Notes under the pieces: model-generated
Database searches by the model: none
What the model was told of the DNA's origin: nothing
Seen by the model: only the letters and a program-made list of their open reading frames with translations
Source: Candidatus Zixiibacteriota bacterium
Lineage (GTDB): Bacteria > Zixibacteria > MSB-5A5 > GN15 > JAAZOE01
Length of the DNA stretch: 64,000 nucleotides
Reading direction: 5' to 3'
NCBI GenBank assembly: GCA_030668485.1
Contig: DAOUTW010000003.1
Location: forward strand, 44,278-108,277
In this document: positions 34,601 to 43,120 of the stretch, one piece after another
Position numbering within the stretch: position 1 is the first letter of the stretch
Layout of the letters: every line of letters starts with the position of its first letter
Program-made: the position numbers and the translations under genes

Positions 34601-35221
34601 ATGAGTAGTCAGGGGATTCCGTTCAAGACTGTCCCGAATTTCCTCTTCGGTCGGCGGGTATTTAATCCGATAGCCACTACTCTTTACTTCATACGATTCT
34701 TCTGGATTTGACTTATCAAACCAATGGGCATGTACCGAATCCGTATCCAGAGTATCCCCATCGGCATTGATATAGATCGGCCATTTTCTTTCGATTTTCG
34801 GTGTTGGCCAGTACTGGCTTATCTCAAGGGTATCTCCGGTAGTAACGAAATGTAATCTCGATGAATTACGTAAACCGTTACGAACATATATTTCAAATTC
34901 TATGCCGCAAGTGTCGTTAAGAGGTATAATAATTTCCGGATTGAATACAAACTGCTTACTACTATCATTTCTAATAACCCAGGTTTCCGGTCCTCGATAA
35001 TCTATTTTTCCGGTGGTTATAACCTTTACTATCATTGTATCAAAACGGTCACGGACGTTAACACCAAACTCCAGCGTCGCCGGTCCATCAAGAAAAGGTG
35101 TCACAACCGGCTTAAGCCAGGTCCCATATCGTGCAGGCCCTGATGATGCAGCAATCGGCGCCGCAAGAATGAGAACTCCGATTAGGAGCACTTGGATTTT
35201 GATTACTCTGCAACATCTCAT
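31679..35221 (-). CDS. Large secreted zincin-like metallopeptidase with CARDB-like and dockerin-like domains
   Basis: A 1180-residue exported protein. Signal peptide at residues 1-25. Residues ~30-330 form an unassigned region; about 345-510 a jelly-roll/MAM-like module (FEDANISDTWYTID, YVDDVELWGYY); about 520-640 a CARDB-like Ig domain (VGAINQGDF, IKIVVDYYDQVEEIYEDNN). HEYGHRF near residue 829 is the HExxH zinc site, with downstream AGAEAFAEYWAAYV likely holding the third ligand (Glu). Two dockerin-like repeats (GDANGDGVVDVGD; GDFDGDCFANVGD) close the chain. The family of the catalytic domain is not certain. It follows the C1 peptidase on the same strand, and both share the same tail type. 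Confidence 0.8.
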   Translation of the reverse strand: MRCCRVIKIQVLLIGVLILAAPIAASSGPARYGTWLKPVVTPFLDGPATLEFGVNVRDRFDTMIVKVITTGKIDYRGPETWVIRNDSSKQFVFNPEIIIPLNDTCGIEFEIYVRNGLRNSSRLHFVTTGDTLEISQYWPTPKIERKWPIYINADGDTLDTDSVHAHWFDKSNPEESYEVKSSGYRIKYPPTEEEIRDSLERNPLTTHHRQFIMVDSVMLVRDKGEHEFRPAHGGTIESIGAASTERSRLDTADIIMDLRMPDDYEELKRLVNDLLPMERTGFYRTSVTREKAGQIQDMGINISIYPNYPDQPKRKTRRETNINTPASDQRKEDTNPDKGTDDYQDLFIYDFEDANISDTWYTIDYNNDDGYDYWGIIDDTLGRVAYGGYYAAWCASRGDCPAGIRYDNNMNAFMYSKSPINIQGYTELELSCEAWWCTEYNYDYFIVAFSFDCNYWYYILEESGDCNDDELSSYSDLIYQGNYVYIGFIFTSDDIVHDFEGAYVDDVELWGYYPMPELTPYADIGWSGSIVASSEPGTNTSSEIYADQPAYIDVGAINQGDFYGVASPYAIALFVDNNWVHNFYVTDSTSYGDVRVFEDYPITLPEGFHDIKIVVDYYDQVEEIYEDNNTYEYRFEWVIPEITVRGHAQYRDIGQGGIIKDARNIYVELWDKNLTHNHTLLGSSWAHEDGSFEFYNVVNKDLLEGGFLDIYVRLYSINAAAIAYAGLYPGIDTISFTSMVYPDVPPPEYDFYEIIVSSDSSGGFYAIDKILDGYHTWLQHAPAPTQPVSVIFQQTARTRYSMNGDCIKINNSDNPDLMAPDDFDGDIILHEYGHRFAFVNGFMDSITAPEHTWCGYTTQEDAGAEAFAEYWAAYVTDDPILHNTWDNFGKYYIANTENGEYGENGNVDYCNSNGVRCIGSVAGILWDIYDNVDDDYDGDGKGDVFDGGPDAMLNVLTEYDPLHINTFWDYWINNGYNHNHEMWAIWYEHGDILKDVVPPTGTISINNGDAYTASLIVDITLDFTDTLSGMIPPLAEMCFRNGIGNPWSVSEPYNTVKSNWDLSLDGGNTEYGPKQVIASVCDAAGFTTQVSATIGYGACLPGDANGDGVVDVGDIRYLIVYIFQSGAPPTPYPVCSGDFDGDCFANVGDVVSIINYVFKGGSPPIDCDTWISNCGLPIRK

Positions 35222-35424
35222 AACAACCTCCTTTTAATATACCAAATATCTAACCGTTTCTTCCAAATAAATTTGAAAAAACCATATTATTCCACCAATG
35301 AATTACAGCCCCATGATGCGCAGTTATTACTTATATATATCTTCCCGACAGTACAATGTCAAGTAATTACACCATAATAATGATGTGTAGTTGGTGGAAA
35401 TGTGTAACAGAAAAACATAAGACC

Positions 35425-35453
35425 CGGTGGGTGGCCGCGATATCTGATCGCGG
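35425..35453. repeat. REP-like hairpin
   Basis: GGTGGGTGG followed by CCGCGAT-ATCTG-ATCGCGG, the same type as 23824-23848. Part of the 662-bp gap 35222-35883, which also holds repeat copy C; I see no gene in it. Confidence 0.6.
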
Positions 35454-35559
35454 ATTACAAACTCAGCAACAAATCATCCTCGCGACAGCATAGAACAGGC
35501 CACTGCCTGTGGCCCTGCCACCGCGACAGCCAAAAAGTGGCCCTGCCACCTGCCTGCAA

Positions 35560-35802
35560 AATCAACATAAAATCGCTGTTAATCCTGATGCCATCCTGTT
35601 AAGTGAATCTGAATGAGAAAGGTATATATATGAAAGAAAGCATTAGAAATAACAGACCAAACATGCCCCAATGGAGGAAAGACCTTGAAAACATGCAAAA
35701 ATGAGCAAACAAAGCCAAATCATCGTTGTGCGGCAACGGTATAGCTTTTTAAGCAAAGCCAACCAAAGCCATTTTAAGCCATTTTTGGGGCCCAAAAGGC
35801 GT
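35560..35802. repeat. Dispersed repeat, copy C (inverted relative to A and B)
   Basis: Contains, on the plus strand, GAGAAAGGTATATATATG then codons for MKESIRNNRPNM, as in copies A and B. A one-base deletion after this shifts the frame, so the peptide stops 12 codons later. AAGCCATTTT-type units at its right end match the tandem array of copy A. Confidence 0.8.
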
Positions 35803-35883
35803 GTTTTCGGTTCATATTCGGGTCATCTGTGCGACAGCCAAAAATTTCTTTAATATTGTCGGGAAATCCGTATCTTTAGGGGT

Positions 35884-37209
35884 ATGAAAAAAGTGGCGTT
35901 GGAAACAGTCGGATGCCGACTCAATTATTACGAGACCGAAAAGATCGCCTCACAGTTGATCGCCGCCGGAATGAAACGGGTCAGCTATAAAGATCATGCC
36001 GACTTATATATTCTAAATTCATGCACCGTCACCGGTCGAGCCGACGCCGACTGTCGCAAACTGATCAACCGCGCCCGGCGTCTCAATGACAAAGCGGTCG
36101 TAGTCGTCACCGGATGTTATGTCGTCTCACAACTGCAACAAATCGAGGACCTCAATGCCGCCGATCTTACCGTAGACAATGACAACAAAGACCGGCTCTC
36201 CGAAATCCTCCAAGGCAAGTTCCCGCACCTGTTCCCTATGCCTGATTCCATCGACTCTAATTCCGCAACCTTGGCAGATATTTCGATTAGCAGAAAAGCG
36301 GCTTTTGCCGCCCCTGGCCCCGCTCCTGCCGCCCGCAATAGGGCTATGGTTAAGATCGGTGACGGTTGTAACCAATACTGCTCCTACTGCATCGTCCCCA
36401 GTGTCCGCGGGAAACTCGTTTCCATTCTTCCCGATGATGTCATCAGTGAAATCAAAAGCCTGATCGATGATGGATATCATGAGGTAGTATTAACGGCGGT
36501 GCATATCGGCAAATATAAATACGATGGCTTGAATTTGTCCGGACTGGTAAACAAAATACTCGATGAAACCAATCTTTCCCGCCTGCGGCTGTCGTCTTTG
36601 GAACCGAATGAACTCGACCGGCAGTTGATGGAATTTGTCATAAACAACCCCAGGGTTTGCCGTCATCTGCATTTGCCGCTGCAATCGGGATCAGACAGAA
36701 TATTAAAGCTGATGAAGCGACCGTATAATCGCGGAGAATATCTGGGCATCATTAAAAAAATCAAGCAAACCGATCCGGATGTCACCATCGGATGCGATCT
36801 TATCGTCGGTTTTCCCGGCGAGACCGATGATGATTTTACAAAATCACTCGAGATCCTCGGTTCAGGCTATATCGATTATGGCCACATTTTTTCTTATTCC
36901 GACCGTCCCGGCACAGTAGCCTCAGAATTGCCCGGCAAGATCAACTCGACTATTATAAAAGAGCGCAACCAAATCGCCCGCGAACTTGCCGAGCGAAACC
37001 GCCTGAGGCAGATGAAAAGCCAGATCGGAAAAAGTATGGGTGTAATTTCTGAGCGCGGCTGGAATTCGCATGACGGCTATCATGCGGTCAGCGATAACTA
37101 CCTCAAAGTTCATTTGCCCGCCTCTGCCGGCGGCAGCAGAGAAATCGTCGATTTTCGCCCGACAGCACTGGTGGGCGACCGCCTCGAAGGGGACGTAATT
37201 CGTTCCTAA
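35884..37209 (+). CDS. mtaB: tRNA t6A37 methylthiotransferase MtaB
   Basis: A 441-residue radical SAM methylthiotransferase that converts t6A37 to ms2t6A37 in tRNAs decoding ANN codons. The N-terminal MTTase domain has LETVGCRLNYYETE (first cluster Cys), NSCTVT and VTGCY; the radical SAM motif is CNQYCSYC near residue 164; a GFPGETDDDF stretch near 320 and a short C-terminal TRAM-like region follow. The GCRLNYYETE start distinguishes MtaB from MiaB and RimO. AGGGGT lies before the ATG. Stands alone upstream of the flagellar cluster. Confidence 0.92.
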   Translation: MKKVALETVGCRLNYYETEKIASQLIAAGMKRVSYKDHADLYILNSCTVTGRADADCRKLINRARRLNDKAVVVVTGCYVVSQLQQIEDLNAADLTVDNDNKDRLSEILQGKFPHLFPMPDSIDSNSATLADISISRKAAFAAPGPAPAARNRAMVKIGDGCNQYCSYCIVPSVRGKLVSILPDDVISEIKSLIDDGYHEVVLTAVHIGKYKYDGLNLSGLVNKILDETNLSRLRLSSLEPNELDRQLMEFVINNPRVCRHLHLPLQSGSDRILKLMKRPYNRGEYLGIIKKIKQTDPDVTIGCDLIVGFPGETDDDFTKSLEILGSGYIDYGHIFSYSDRPGTVASELPGKINSTIIKERNQIARELAERNRLRQMKSQIGKSMGVISERGWNSHDGYHAVSDNYLKVHLPASAGGSREIVDFRPTALVGDRLEGDVIRS

Positions 37210-37396
37210 TATCCATGTTTGACTACCCTCGCAAGGCTCCATGCGAATCGGTCTTGATTTCGCATCGCAGTTGAAATAATTTCCCTGCCCCGGCGGACAA
37301 TTTTTCCATTTCCCCACTATTTTAGTTTCTCAAAAACCGCCCTCGAATTCCTCTAACCTATTTTATTACAACACAATAAGCGACTCTGCCGCCCTC

Positions 37397-37413
37397 CGGC
37401 ACATCCGTTGCAT
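37397..37413 (+). promoter_or_regulatory. Sigma-54 promoter for the motE-fliK-flgD flagellar operon
   Basis: CGGCAC-ATCCG-TTGCAT gives GG (37398-37399), ten bases and GC (37410-37411), the -24/-12 signature. It lies 40 nt before the motE start. Sigma-54 control of hook genes is common; no activator gene is in the window. Confidence 0.7.
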
Positions 37414-37452
37414 AATAGTCGGATGGAGAAATAGCATTTATGAGGAAGAGTT

Positions 37453-38166
37453 ATGTCTGAAGAGGACAAAAAGAAGCAGGACGAGACGCCGGAAGAAGCG
37501 GCGGAAACAAAGAAGAAATCCAAAGGGCCGCTGCTATTTATCATCATCGCTGCGGTTGTCTTTATCGGCGGAGTCGGCGGTTTCTCGGTGTTCATGGGAG
37601 TCTTTTCATCCGAGCCGACCGCGGAGACCGAAACGGCGCCTGACAGTCTGGCCGATCATGCGGCAGTCGATAGTATTCCGGTCGACGACGATCTATCGGA
37701 ATTAGACAAGCTCGAGCGTGAAATTTTCGGCGAAAGCGATGCCGTCAACGCCGAAGATCTCGATGAACTCCTGGAACAGGCGAGCGAACGTGAATCCCAA
37801 CTGGCCAGCGAGGATTCGGTGGCGATGACGCCCTGGCTGGAGTCGGAAAAAGCAAAGCTGGCCACCGAACGGGCCGATCTCGAGGCATTAAAAAAGACTA
37901 TAGAAGCCCGTGAATATCACCTGCGGCAACTGATTGCCCAGGTCAATCAGGTTCGGGCAACCCGTATCACAGCTCTGGCAAAATTATATGATGGTATGAA
38001 ACCGGCACAGGTGGCGCCGCTGATCTCCAAGCTATCCGATGAGCAGGCAATACAGGTGCTTATGAAAATGAAAACGGCCTCTGCGGCCAAAATCCTCGGT
38101 GTGCTCAATACGGACCGAGCGGCTCGCATCTCGGCCAATATGTTAACCTTTAGCGAGGAGAAATAG
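37453..38166 (+). CDS. motE: MotE-like flagellar protein
   Basis: A 237-residue protein with one membrane segment (LLFIIIAAVVFIGGVGGFSVF, about residues 30-50), an acidic periplasmic linker, a coiled coil (~110-170, KAKLATERADLEALKKTIEAREYHL) and a C-terminal MgtE-N-like domain (LYDGMKPAQVAPLISKLSDE, LMKMKTASAAKILGVL). MotE family proteins chaperone MotC or act at the stator/export apparatus. GGAAGAG lies before the ATG. First gene of the flagellar operon behind the sigma-54 site. Confidence 0.75.
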   Translation: MSEEDKKKQDETPEEAAETKKKSKGPLLFIIIAAVVFIGGVGGFSVFMGVFSSEPTAETETAPDSLADHAAVDSIPVDDDLSELDKLEREIFGESDAVNAEDLDELLEQASERESQLASEDSVAMTPWLESEKAKLATERADLEALKKTIEAREYHLRQLIAQVNQVRATRITALAKLYDGMKPAQVAPLISKLSDEQAIQVLMKMKTASAAKILGVLNTDRAARISANMLTFSEEK

Positions 38167-38215
38167 GTGAACCAAACCAGAACCAGTGGATGGTCCGTAA
38201 CCTCCCGAGGCGCCT

Positions 38216-39739
38216 ATGTATAATAGCATAGGAGGAACGCCGGCGACGCCACTCGATATGCTGATGGGCATATTCGGCGGCGCTACCGCCAAGGGAGCTC
38301 CCGGTTCCGAGGAGTTCGGCCGCATGCTTGGCCTGTTCGACGCGGTCACCGGGGAGAGTAACGGTCTTCCGGTTCCGGGATTGCCAATGACGCCCGATCC
38401 TGACGTCGCTGTGGTGGATATTCCACAATTGCTTCTGCCGCAGGATTTGGCTCAGACATTGGGCTTCAATGGACAGCCATTACCGGAATTGAAAGGCCGG
38501 GAACTCCCGACGGACAATCCGCAATCGATGATATCGGCGCGGGGCGAATTATTGTCGATTGATAAGGGAGACAATCAAGCCCTCTACCTCAAACTCCTGC
38601 CCGGTGGTATGGGAATCGACGCCGATTCGCAGTTGGCCGGTAGTGAGGACAACGTAGAGGAGATGGTGCTTCCGATGCGCCTTCGGACGGTCGAGCAGCA
38701 AGGAGGTCGGATTATCGCCGACGCCGAGTTGCAGACAGCGACCGGGAAGGATGCCTCGATTAGAATCCGATTGGAATTGGCCGGAAACCCGGCCCGGATT
38801 CAGGAAATGATCTCGCAGCCGGCAAAAGCTGTGACCACTCCGGGACAATCCCCGCAGAAATCGGAACTGAGCTTGCCTCATCTGTTGAATAGCCTTGATG
38901 TCAAATCGCTGGTTATTGAACAGATCCCGGACGCTCCGAATGCGGTCTCGAAAGAGATCCTCCCCGGCATGACAACGATGGCCCGAAATATTTCAGGTCT
39001 GAAGATGTCGTCAAATTCCCCGACAGCGCTCAATTCAGCCGCCATCGGGAATCAGTCGGAATCTGAATTCACCAGGGTTGCACCGATGATGCCGGGTAAC
39101 GATGACAATCAGTCGTCCGGCATGAGCGGTAAACAGAATAAGATGGATTGGTTGCTGTTTGAGAATGCCTCCGGCAATAATCAAACGGCTGGTAATTCCT
39201 CAGCATTAGCCGGCGAATCGGCCTTGAGCGGTATCACAACCATTGCGGCATCTGAAGTCGGAAATGCCGCCGCCGTGACCGACGGCAACAGCGATCTGAC
39301 ACAGGTCCGTTTCTATAACCTGGATAATAAGCTCGATCAATTGAAGCAGAATCCCGGTCAGAAGATCAATATCCAATTGATGCCTTCGCGACTAGGTAAG
39401 ATGGAGCTTTCGATTATCAGTCATCGCGGAACGATTACAGTCAAACTGGCAGTCGACTCGATTCAGGCCAAGCAGGCAGTGGAAAAGAACCTCGCTCAAC
39501 TCGAAGGCAGACTATCGTCAACGGGGATCAAGGTCGATAATTTCCAACTGCAGGTAAACCAGTCGTCGAGAAGCGCGTCGCATTCTGCCTACCAGCAGCA
39601 GTATGATCATTCTCAGGACGGTTTTACAGGTCATCGGGACCGCGGATTTCATCAGCAGGCGGATGACCGCCGGCGGATGGAGCAGTTCCGGTTGTCCGAT
39701 ACCGGTTTTGAACAAGCCATGATAAACTGTCTGGCTTGA
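38216..39739 (+). CDS. fliK: Flagellar hook-length control protein FliK
   Basis: A 507-residue protein with low-complexity Gln/Ser/Asn/Gly regions and a conserved C-terminal domain (about 365-450): LNPGQ-like QNPGQKINIQLMPSRLGKME, then VKLAVDSIQAKQAVEKNL and QLEGRLSSTGIKVDNFQLQV. FliK measures hook length and switches export specificity through FlhB. The N-terminal 350 residues are poorly conserved, as usual. It starts 49 nt after motE and ends 14 nt before flgD, consistent with its role. Confidence 0.85.
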   Translation: MYNSIGGTPATPLDMLMGIFGGATAKGAPGSEEFGRMLGLFDAVTGESNGLPVPGLPMTPDPDVAVVDIPQLLLPQDLAQTLGFNGQPLPELKGRELPTDNPQSMISARGELLSIDKGDNQALYLKLLPGGMGIDADSQLAGSEDNVEEMVLPMRLRTVEQQGGRIIADAELQTATGKDASIRIRLELAGNPARIQEMISQPAKAVTTPGQSPQKSELSLPHLLNSLDVKSLVIEQIPDAPNAVSKEILPGMTTMARNISGLKMSSNSPTALNSAAIGNQSESEFTRVAPMMPGNDDNQSSGMSGKQNKMDWLLFENASGNNQTAGNSSALAGESALSGITTIAASEVGNAAAVTDGNSDLTQVRFYNLDNKLDQLKQNPGQKINIQLMPSRLGKMELSIISHRGTITVKLAVDSIQAKQAVEKNLAQLEGRLSSTGIKVDNFQLQVNQSSRSASHSAYQQQYDHSQDGFTGHRDRGFHQQADDRRRMEQFRLSDTGFEQAMINCLA

Positions 39740-39753
39740 AGGAGAAATACTAA

Positions 39754-40434
39754 ATGAACGTGGAAAATGTAACATTCCTTTCGGAGACGAACAGTAGTCT
39801 TCAGTCCGCCCCCAGCGCCGATAAGTCTCTGGGCAAAGATGATTTTCTGGCGCTTCTGGTGGCCAAACTATCCAACCAGGATCCAATGAATCCAACCTCG
39901 GATGAAGATTTTGTCGCTCAACTGGCGCAGTTTTCTTCTCTGGAACAGTTGAGCAACATGAATGAAAATCTTCTACAGGATATTCAGTGGAATTACATGC
40001 TTTCTCAAACCATCTCGAATACGATGGCGACATCATTGATCGGTCGTGAAGTCCGCGCCGATACCTCCATGATTTACCTGGAGACAGCCGGTACGGCCGA
40101 TCTCGCGATCGATCTCGACCGCACCGCTACTGAAGTCACCGTTACCATTCGGGATCAGGACGGTAATACCGTCAGGACCATTAACGAAAATGCCCTCGAT
40201 GCCGGAGAGCACATTATCAACTGGGATGGCATGGACGATAACGGCGTTCAGGTTACCGCTGGCGGATACACGGTAGAAGTTACCGCTGTCGATGCCGAAG
40301 GCAATGAGTTTACGCCCGATCAATTCGTCGAAGGCAAGGTGAGCGGGATTACTTACCGTGACGGTATGGCCCTGCTCAACATCAACGGTCAAGACCTGCC
40401 TCTGGCCAGTGTGCTTGAGGTGAAAGAGGGATAA
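39754..40434 (+). CDS. flgD: Flagellar hook capping protein FlgD
   Basis: A 226-residue FlgD. The N-terminal signature LGKDDFLALLVAKLSNQDPM and EFVAQLAQFSSLEQL-like DFVAQLAQFSSLEQLSNMN are conserved; the C-terminal part has the FlgD-Ig fold with HIINWDGMDDNGVQV. FlgD caps the growing hook and is needed for FlgE assembly. GAAGGAG precedes the ATG. Downstream gene starts 3 nt after its stop. Confidence 0.95.
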   Translation: MNVENVTFLSETNSSLQSAPSADKSLGKDDFLALLVAKLSNQDPMNPTSDEDFVAQLAQFSSLEQLSNMNENLLQDIQWNYMLSQTISNTMATSLIGREVRADTSMIYLETAGTADLAIDLDRTATEVTVTIRDQDGNTVRTINENALDAGEHIINWDGMDDNGVQVTAGGYTVEVTAVDAEGNEFTPDQFVEGKVSGITYRDGMALLNINGQDLPLASVLEVKEG

Positions 40435-40437
40435 GCG

Positions 40438-40836
40438 ATGCTTAAGATTGCAGCCTATAATAATGTCAATCTGCCGGAGAAGGTTCAGCGCCCGGTGGCG
40501 CCGCCTCGCACGGCCGGAACGGAAAAGAATGTCGGCGGAGCCGACTTCAAGTCGACTCTCGACCAGGCTCTGGACAACAAGAAGAGTCTTCATTTTTCGG
40601 CTCATGCCAAGGCGCGATTGCATTCGCGCGGCGTAAATCTGAGTGAATCGAAACTCGATGCCCTGTCTAAGGCGATTGACAAAGCTGACGCCAAGGGCGC
40701 TCGGGAATCATTGATCCTTTCCGATGAAGCGGCTTATGTCGTGTCGGTCAAGAACCGGACGATCATCACCGCTTTCGATCGCGATAACCTTCGAGACGGC
40801 GTCTTCACTTCGATTGACAGCGCTGTGGTGTTATAA
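40438..40836 (+). CDS. Flagellar operon protein (TIGR02530-type)
   Basis: A 132-residue protein. LHFSAHAKARLHSRGVNLSE near residue 40, then LDALSKAIDKADAKGARESL and NRTIITAFDRDNL match the small flagellar operon protein found between flgD and flgE in many phyla. Its role is not firmly known. Starts 3 nt after flgD. Confidence 0.85.
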   Translation: MLKIAAYNNVNLPEKVQRPVAPPRTAGTEKNVGGADFKSTLDQALDNKKSLHFSAHAKARLHSRGVNLSESKLDALSKAIDKADAKGARESLILSDEAAYVVSVKNRTIITAFDRDNLRDGVFTSIDSAVVL

Positions 40837-40837
40837 A

Positions 40838-40942
40838 ATGCGAAACAAAGAAAAAGAAATGGATAACTTAACCAACGCAATCGGCTGGACTCCGCTTGGG
40901 CGGAGGGGCCGGACTACGCGTAAGGAGGGTATACCCTTATGA
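40838..40942 (+). CDS. Short possible leader ORF before flgE
   Basis: A 34-codon ORF beginning MRNKEKEMDNLTNAIGW and ending in a TGA that overlaps the flgE start (TTATGATG). It covers a hairpin CTCCGC-TTGG-GCGGAG at about 40898-40913. Such coupling could adjust hook protein synthesis. There is no clear ribosome-binding site of its own, so it may be untranslated. Confidence 0.25.
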   Translation: MRNKEKEMDNLTNAIGWTPLGRRGRTTRKEGIPL

Positions 40943-42879
40943 TGAGTTCACTTTTTGCAGGAGTTTCCGGCCTGCGCAATCATCAGGTTCGAATGAACGT
41001 GATCGGTAACAATATATCAAACGTCAATACCGTCGGTTTTAAGGGCGGTCGCGTGACGTTTCAGGAAGCTCTCGTACAGACAATCAAAGGCGCCGGTCGG
41101 CCTACCTCCATATCGGGCGGTACTAACCCGGTGCAGATGGGGCTTGGCATGAGTGTGGCTGCTGTCGACACCCAATTTCTTCAGGGCGGCCTGGAAACGA
41201 CCGGTCAAATTTCCGATCTTGCTATTCAGGGCTCGGGATTTTTTGTTCTGTCCGATGGACACGGCGAATTTTACACTCGTAATGGCGCTTTCGGGTTTGA
41301 CGCCAACAGCTACTTCGTCGACCCGTCCAGTGGCTATAAAGTCCAGGGCCGTATGGCCGATGGGACCGGAAATATTCCCGCAGTCTCTACCGTAGGCGAT
41401 ATTCGCCTGCCGTTCGGTCAGCAGGATCCGGCCAACCCCACCTCTTCCATATCGCTGTCAAATAACCTCGATAGCTCGGCCACCGATTCCTTGGCGAGCA
41501 TATTATCCGCCGGGACGACCGGTATCGATCAGGTTTCAGGCTATGCGATCAATGGCGCCGGTGGAGCTCACGATATTTCTATAACCGGCAATCAGGCAGT
41601 GAAGTCGTCCTTTACGGGAGCTAATCTTAATGCCGCCATGTCGGGAAGCACCACTCTGGCCAATATGGGCATCGATGACCTGACCGGTTTCAGCGTTACT
41701 GTCGATGGCTCGACCACCACGCCGATTACAGGATTGACCCTGCAGTCCACGGTCAACGATGTCGTGCGGGTGATAAATGAGATCGCCGGTGTTAATTGTA
41801 CTCTGGATACTTCCGATCCTCTCAACTACCAGATTATCATCGAACGTTCACGGGCGGGCGATAATGTCGCTTATAGTGTGGCCACTTCGGCTGGTGTCGC
41901 CACCGATGCCGCCAACGGTAATATCGTCAACCGCCTGTTCGGTCTGGACGGCGCCGGTGTGGCTACGGTCGGAGGTGCTGACCATACATTCACCGCTCTG
42001 GATACATTCACCCCCACCGGTAAGCCGGCCGAGGCGGCAACACAACTGGCCATTGACGTCGATGAGAACACCGGACTCGCTATCGGGATAAACGACCTCG
42101 GCGGCGGCGGAGTGACGGTCAAGGCCTCGCAGGGTCTGACTGCCGGAGATGTGGTTATCGAAACCGCCGACACTCAGCATTCGACTTCCATCACCGCCTA
42201 TGATTCACAGGGTGGTCGCCACACGGTCATTATGACATTCACCAAAACGACAACCAATAACCTGTGGGATTGGGAAGTGACCCTTCCCGGGCAGGAGACA
42301 ATTCTTGAAGGCGGTACCGGATCGGTTCAGTTCAATCCCGATGGTTCGCTGCTTTCCTTTGCTTATAACGGTGGTGCGGCGTCACTGCGCTTCGATCCCG
42401 GTACCGGGGCCGATTTCCTCGATATTGACCTCAATGCCGGAAACACCGGGCAATTCGATGGTCTGACCGGATTCGCCTCACCGTTTACCGCTTCGGCCAT
42501 CTATCAGGATGGCTACAGCGTCGGTATTCTGGAGAAGATAGCCATCGATTCTGCCGGGACGGTAACCGGTATTTTCAGTAACGGTATTTCCCGGACACTG
42601 GCTCAGATTATTCTGGCCGACTTCAGCAACCAGGGCGGTCTGCGTCGCATGGGTAACAGCATGTATCAGACCTCAGCCAACTCCGGTTCTGCCATTCATG
42701 GTATCGCCGGCGAAACGGTCGCCGGGAGTATCAGTTCCGGCGCTCTGGAAGCGTCGAATGTCGATATCGCAATGGAATTCACCAATATGATCACGGCCCA
42801 GCGCGGTTTTCAGGCTAATGCCAGGGTCATCACCACATCCGACAGTATGTTGGACGAATTGGTGAACTTGAAACGATAA
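40939..42879 (+). CDS. flgE: Flagellar hook protein FlgE
   Basis: A 646-residue hook protein. The N-terminal SLFAGVSGLRNHQVRMNVIG followed by NNISNVNTVGFKGG and the C-terminal ALEASNVDIAMEFTNMITAQ with RGFQANARVITTSD are the D0/D1 rod-hook signatures. The middle (about 150-480) is a large variable surface region. It is longer than enteric FlgE (about 400). A strong AAGGAGG at 40922-40928 supports the start; the second ATG three bases later is possible. Confidence 0.95.
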   Translation: MMSSLFAGVSGLRNHQVRMNVIGNNISNVNTVGFKGGRVTFQEALVQTIKGAGRPTSISGGTNPVQMGLGMSVAAVDTQFLQGGLETTGQISDLAIQGSGFFVLSDGHGEFYTRNGAFGFDANSYFVDPSSGYKVQGRMADGTGNIPAVSTVGDIRLPFGQQDPANPTSSISLSNNLDSSATDSLASILSAGTTGIDQVSGYAINGAGGAHDISITGNQAVKSSFTGANLNAAMSGSTTLANMGIDDLTGFSVTVDGSTTTPITGLTLQSTVNDVVRVINEIAGVNCTLDTSDPLNYQIIIERSRAGDNVAYSVATSAGVATDAANGNIVNRLFGLDGAGVATVGGADHTFTALDTFTPTGKPAEAATQLAIDVDENTGLAIGINDLGGGGVTVKASQGLTAGDVVIETADTQHSTSITAYDSQGGRHTVIMTFTKTTTNNLWDWEVTLPGQETILEGGTGSVQFNPDGSLLSFAYNGGAASLRFDPGTGADFLDIDLNAGNTGQFDGLTGFASPFTASAIYQDGYSVGILEKIAIDSAGTVTGIFSNGISRTLAQIILADFSNQGGLRRMGNSMYQTSANSGSAIHGIAGETVAGSISSGALEASNVDIAMEFTNMITAQRGFQANARVITTSDSMLDELVNLKR

Positions 42880-42889
42880 GGATTAAGCC

Positions 42890-43120
42890 ATGATTAAGGT
42901 GACGAGATTAAACGGAAGTGAATTGGTTATCAACGCCGATCTGATCGAGTTCGTTGAGGCCATCCCGGATACGATTGTATCCCTCGTCACCGGCAAGAAA
43001 ATCATGATTACGGAAACGAAAGACGAGGTTATTCAAAAGGTAGCCCAGTTTAAGAGACTTTCTTCGGGGATAAATTCCCCGAAGGAAGTCGACCATATGC
43101 AGGGAGAAGAGCATGCCTGA
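42890..43120 (+). CDS. flbD: FlbD-family flagellar protein
   Basis: A 76-residue protein; the pattern MIKVTRLNGSELVINADLIE, VEAIPDTIVSLVTGKKIMI is typical of the small FlbD family that follows flgE in many phyla. It overlaps the fliL start by 8 nt. Unlike many clusters, motA and motB do not follow. Confidence 0.9.
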   Translation: MIKVTRLNGSELVINADLIEFVEAIPDTIVSLVTGKKIMITETKDEVIQKVAQFKRLSSGINSPKEVDHMQGEEHA

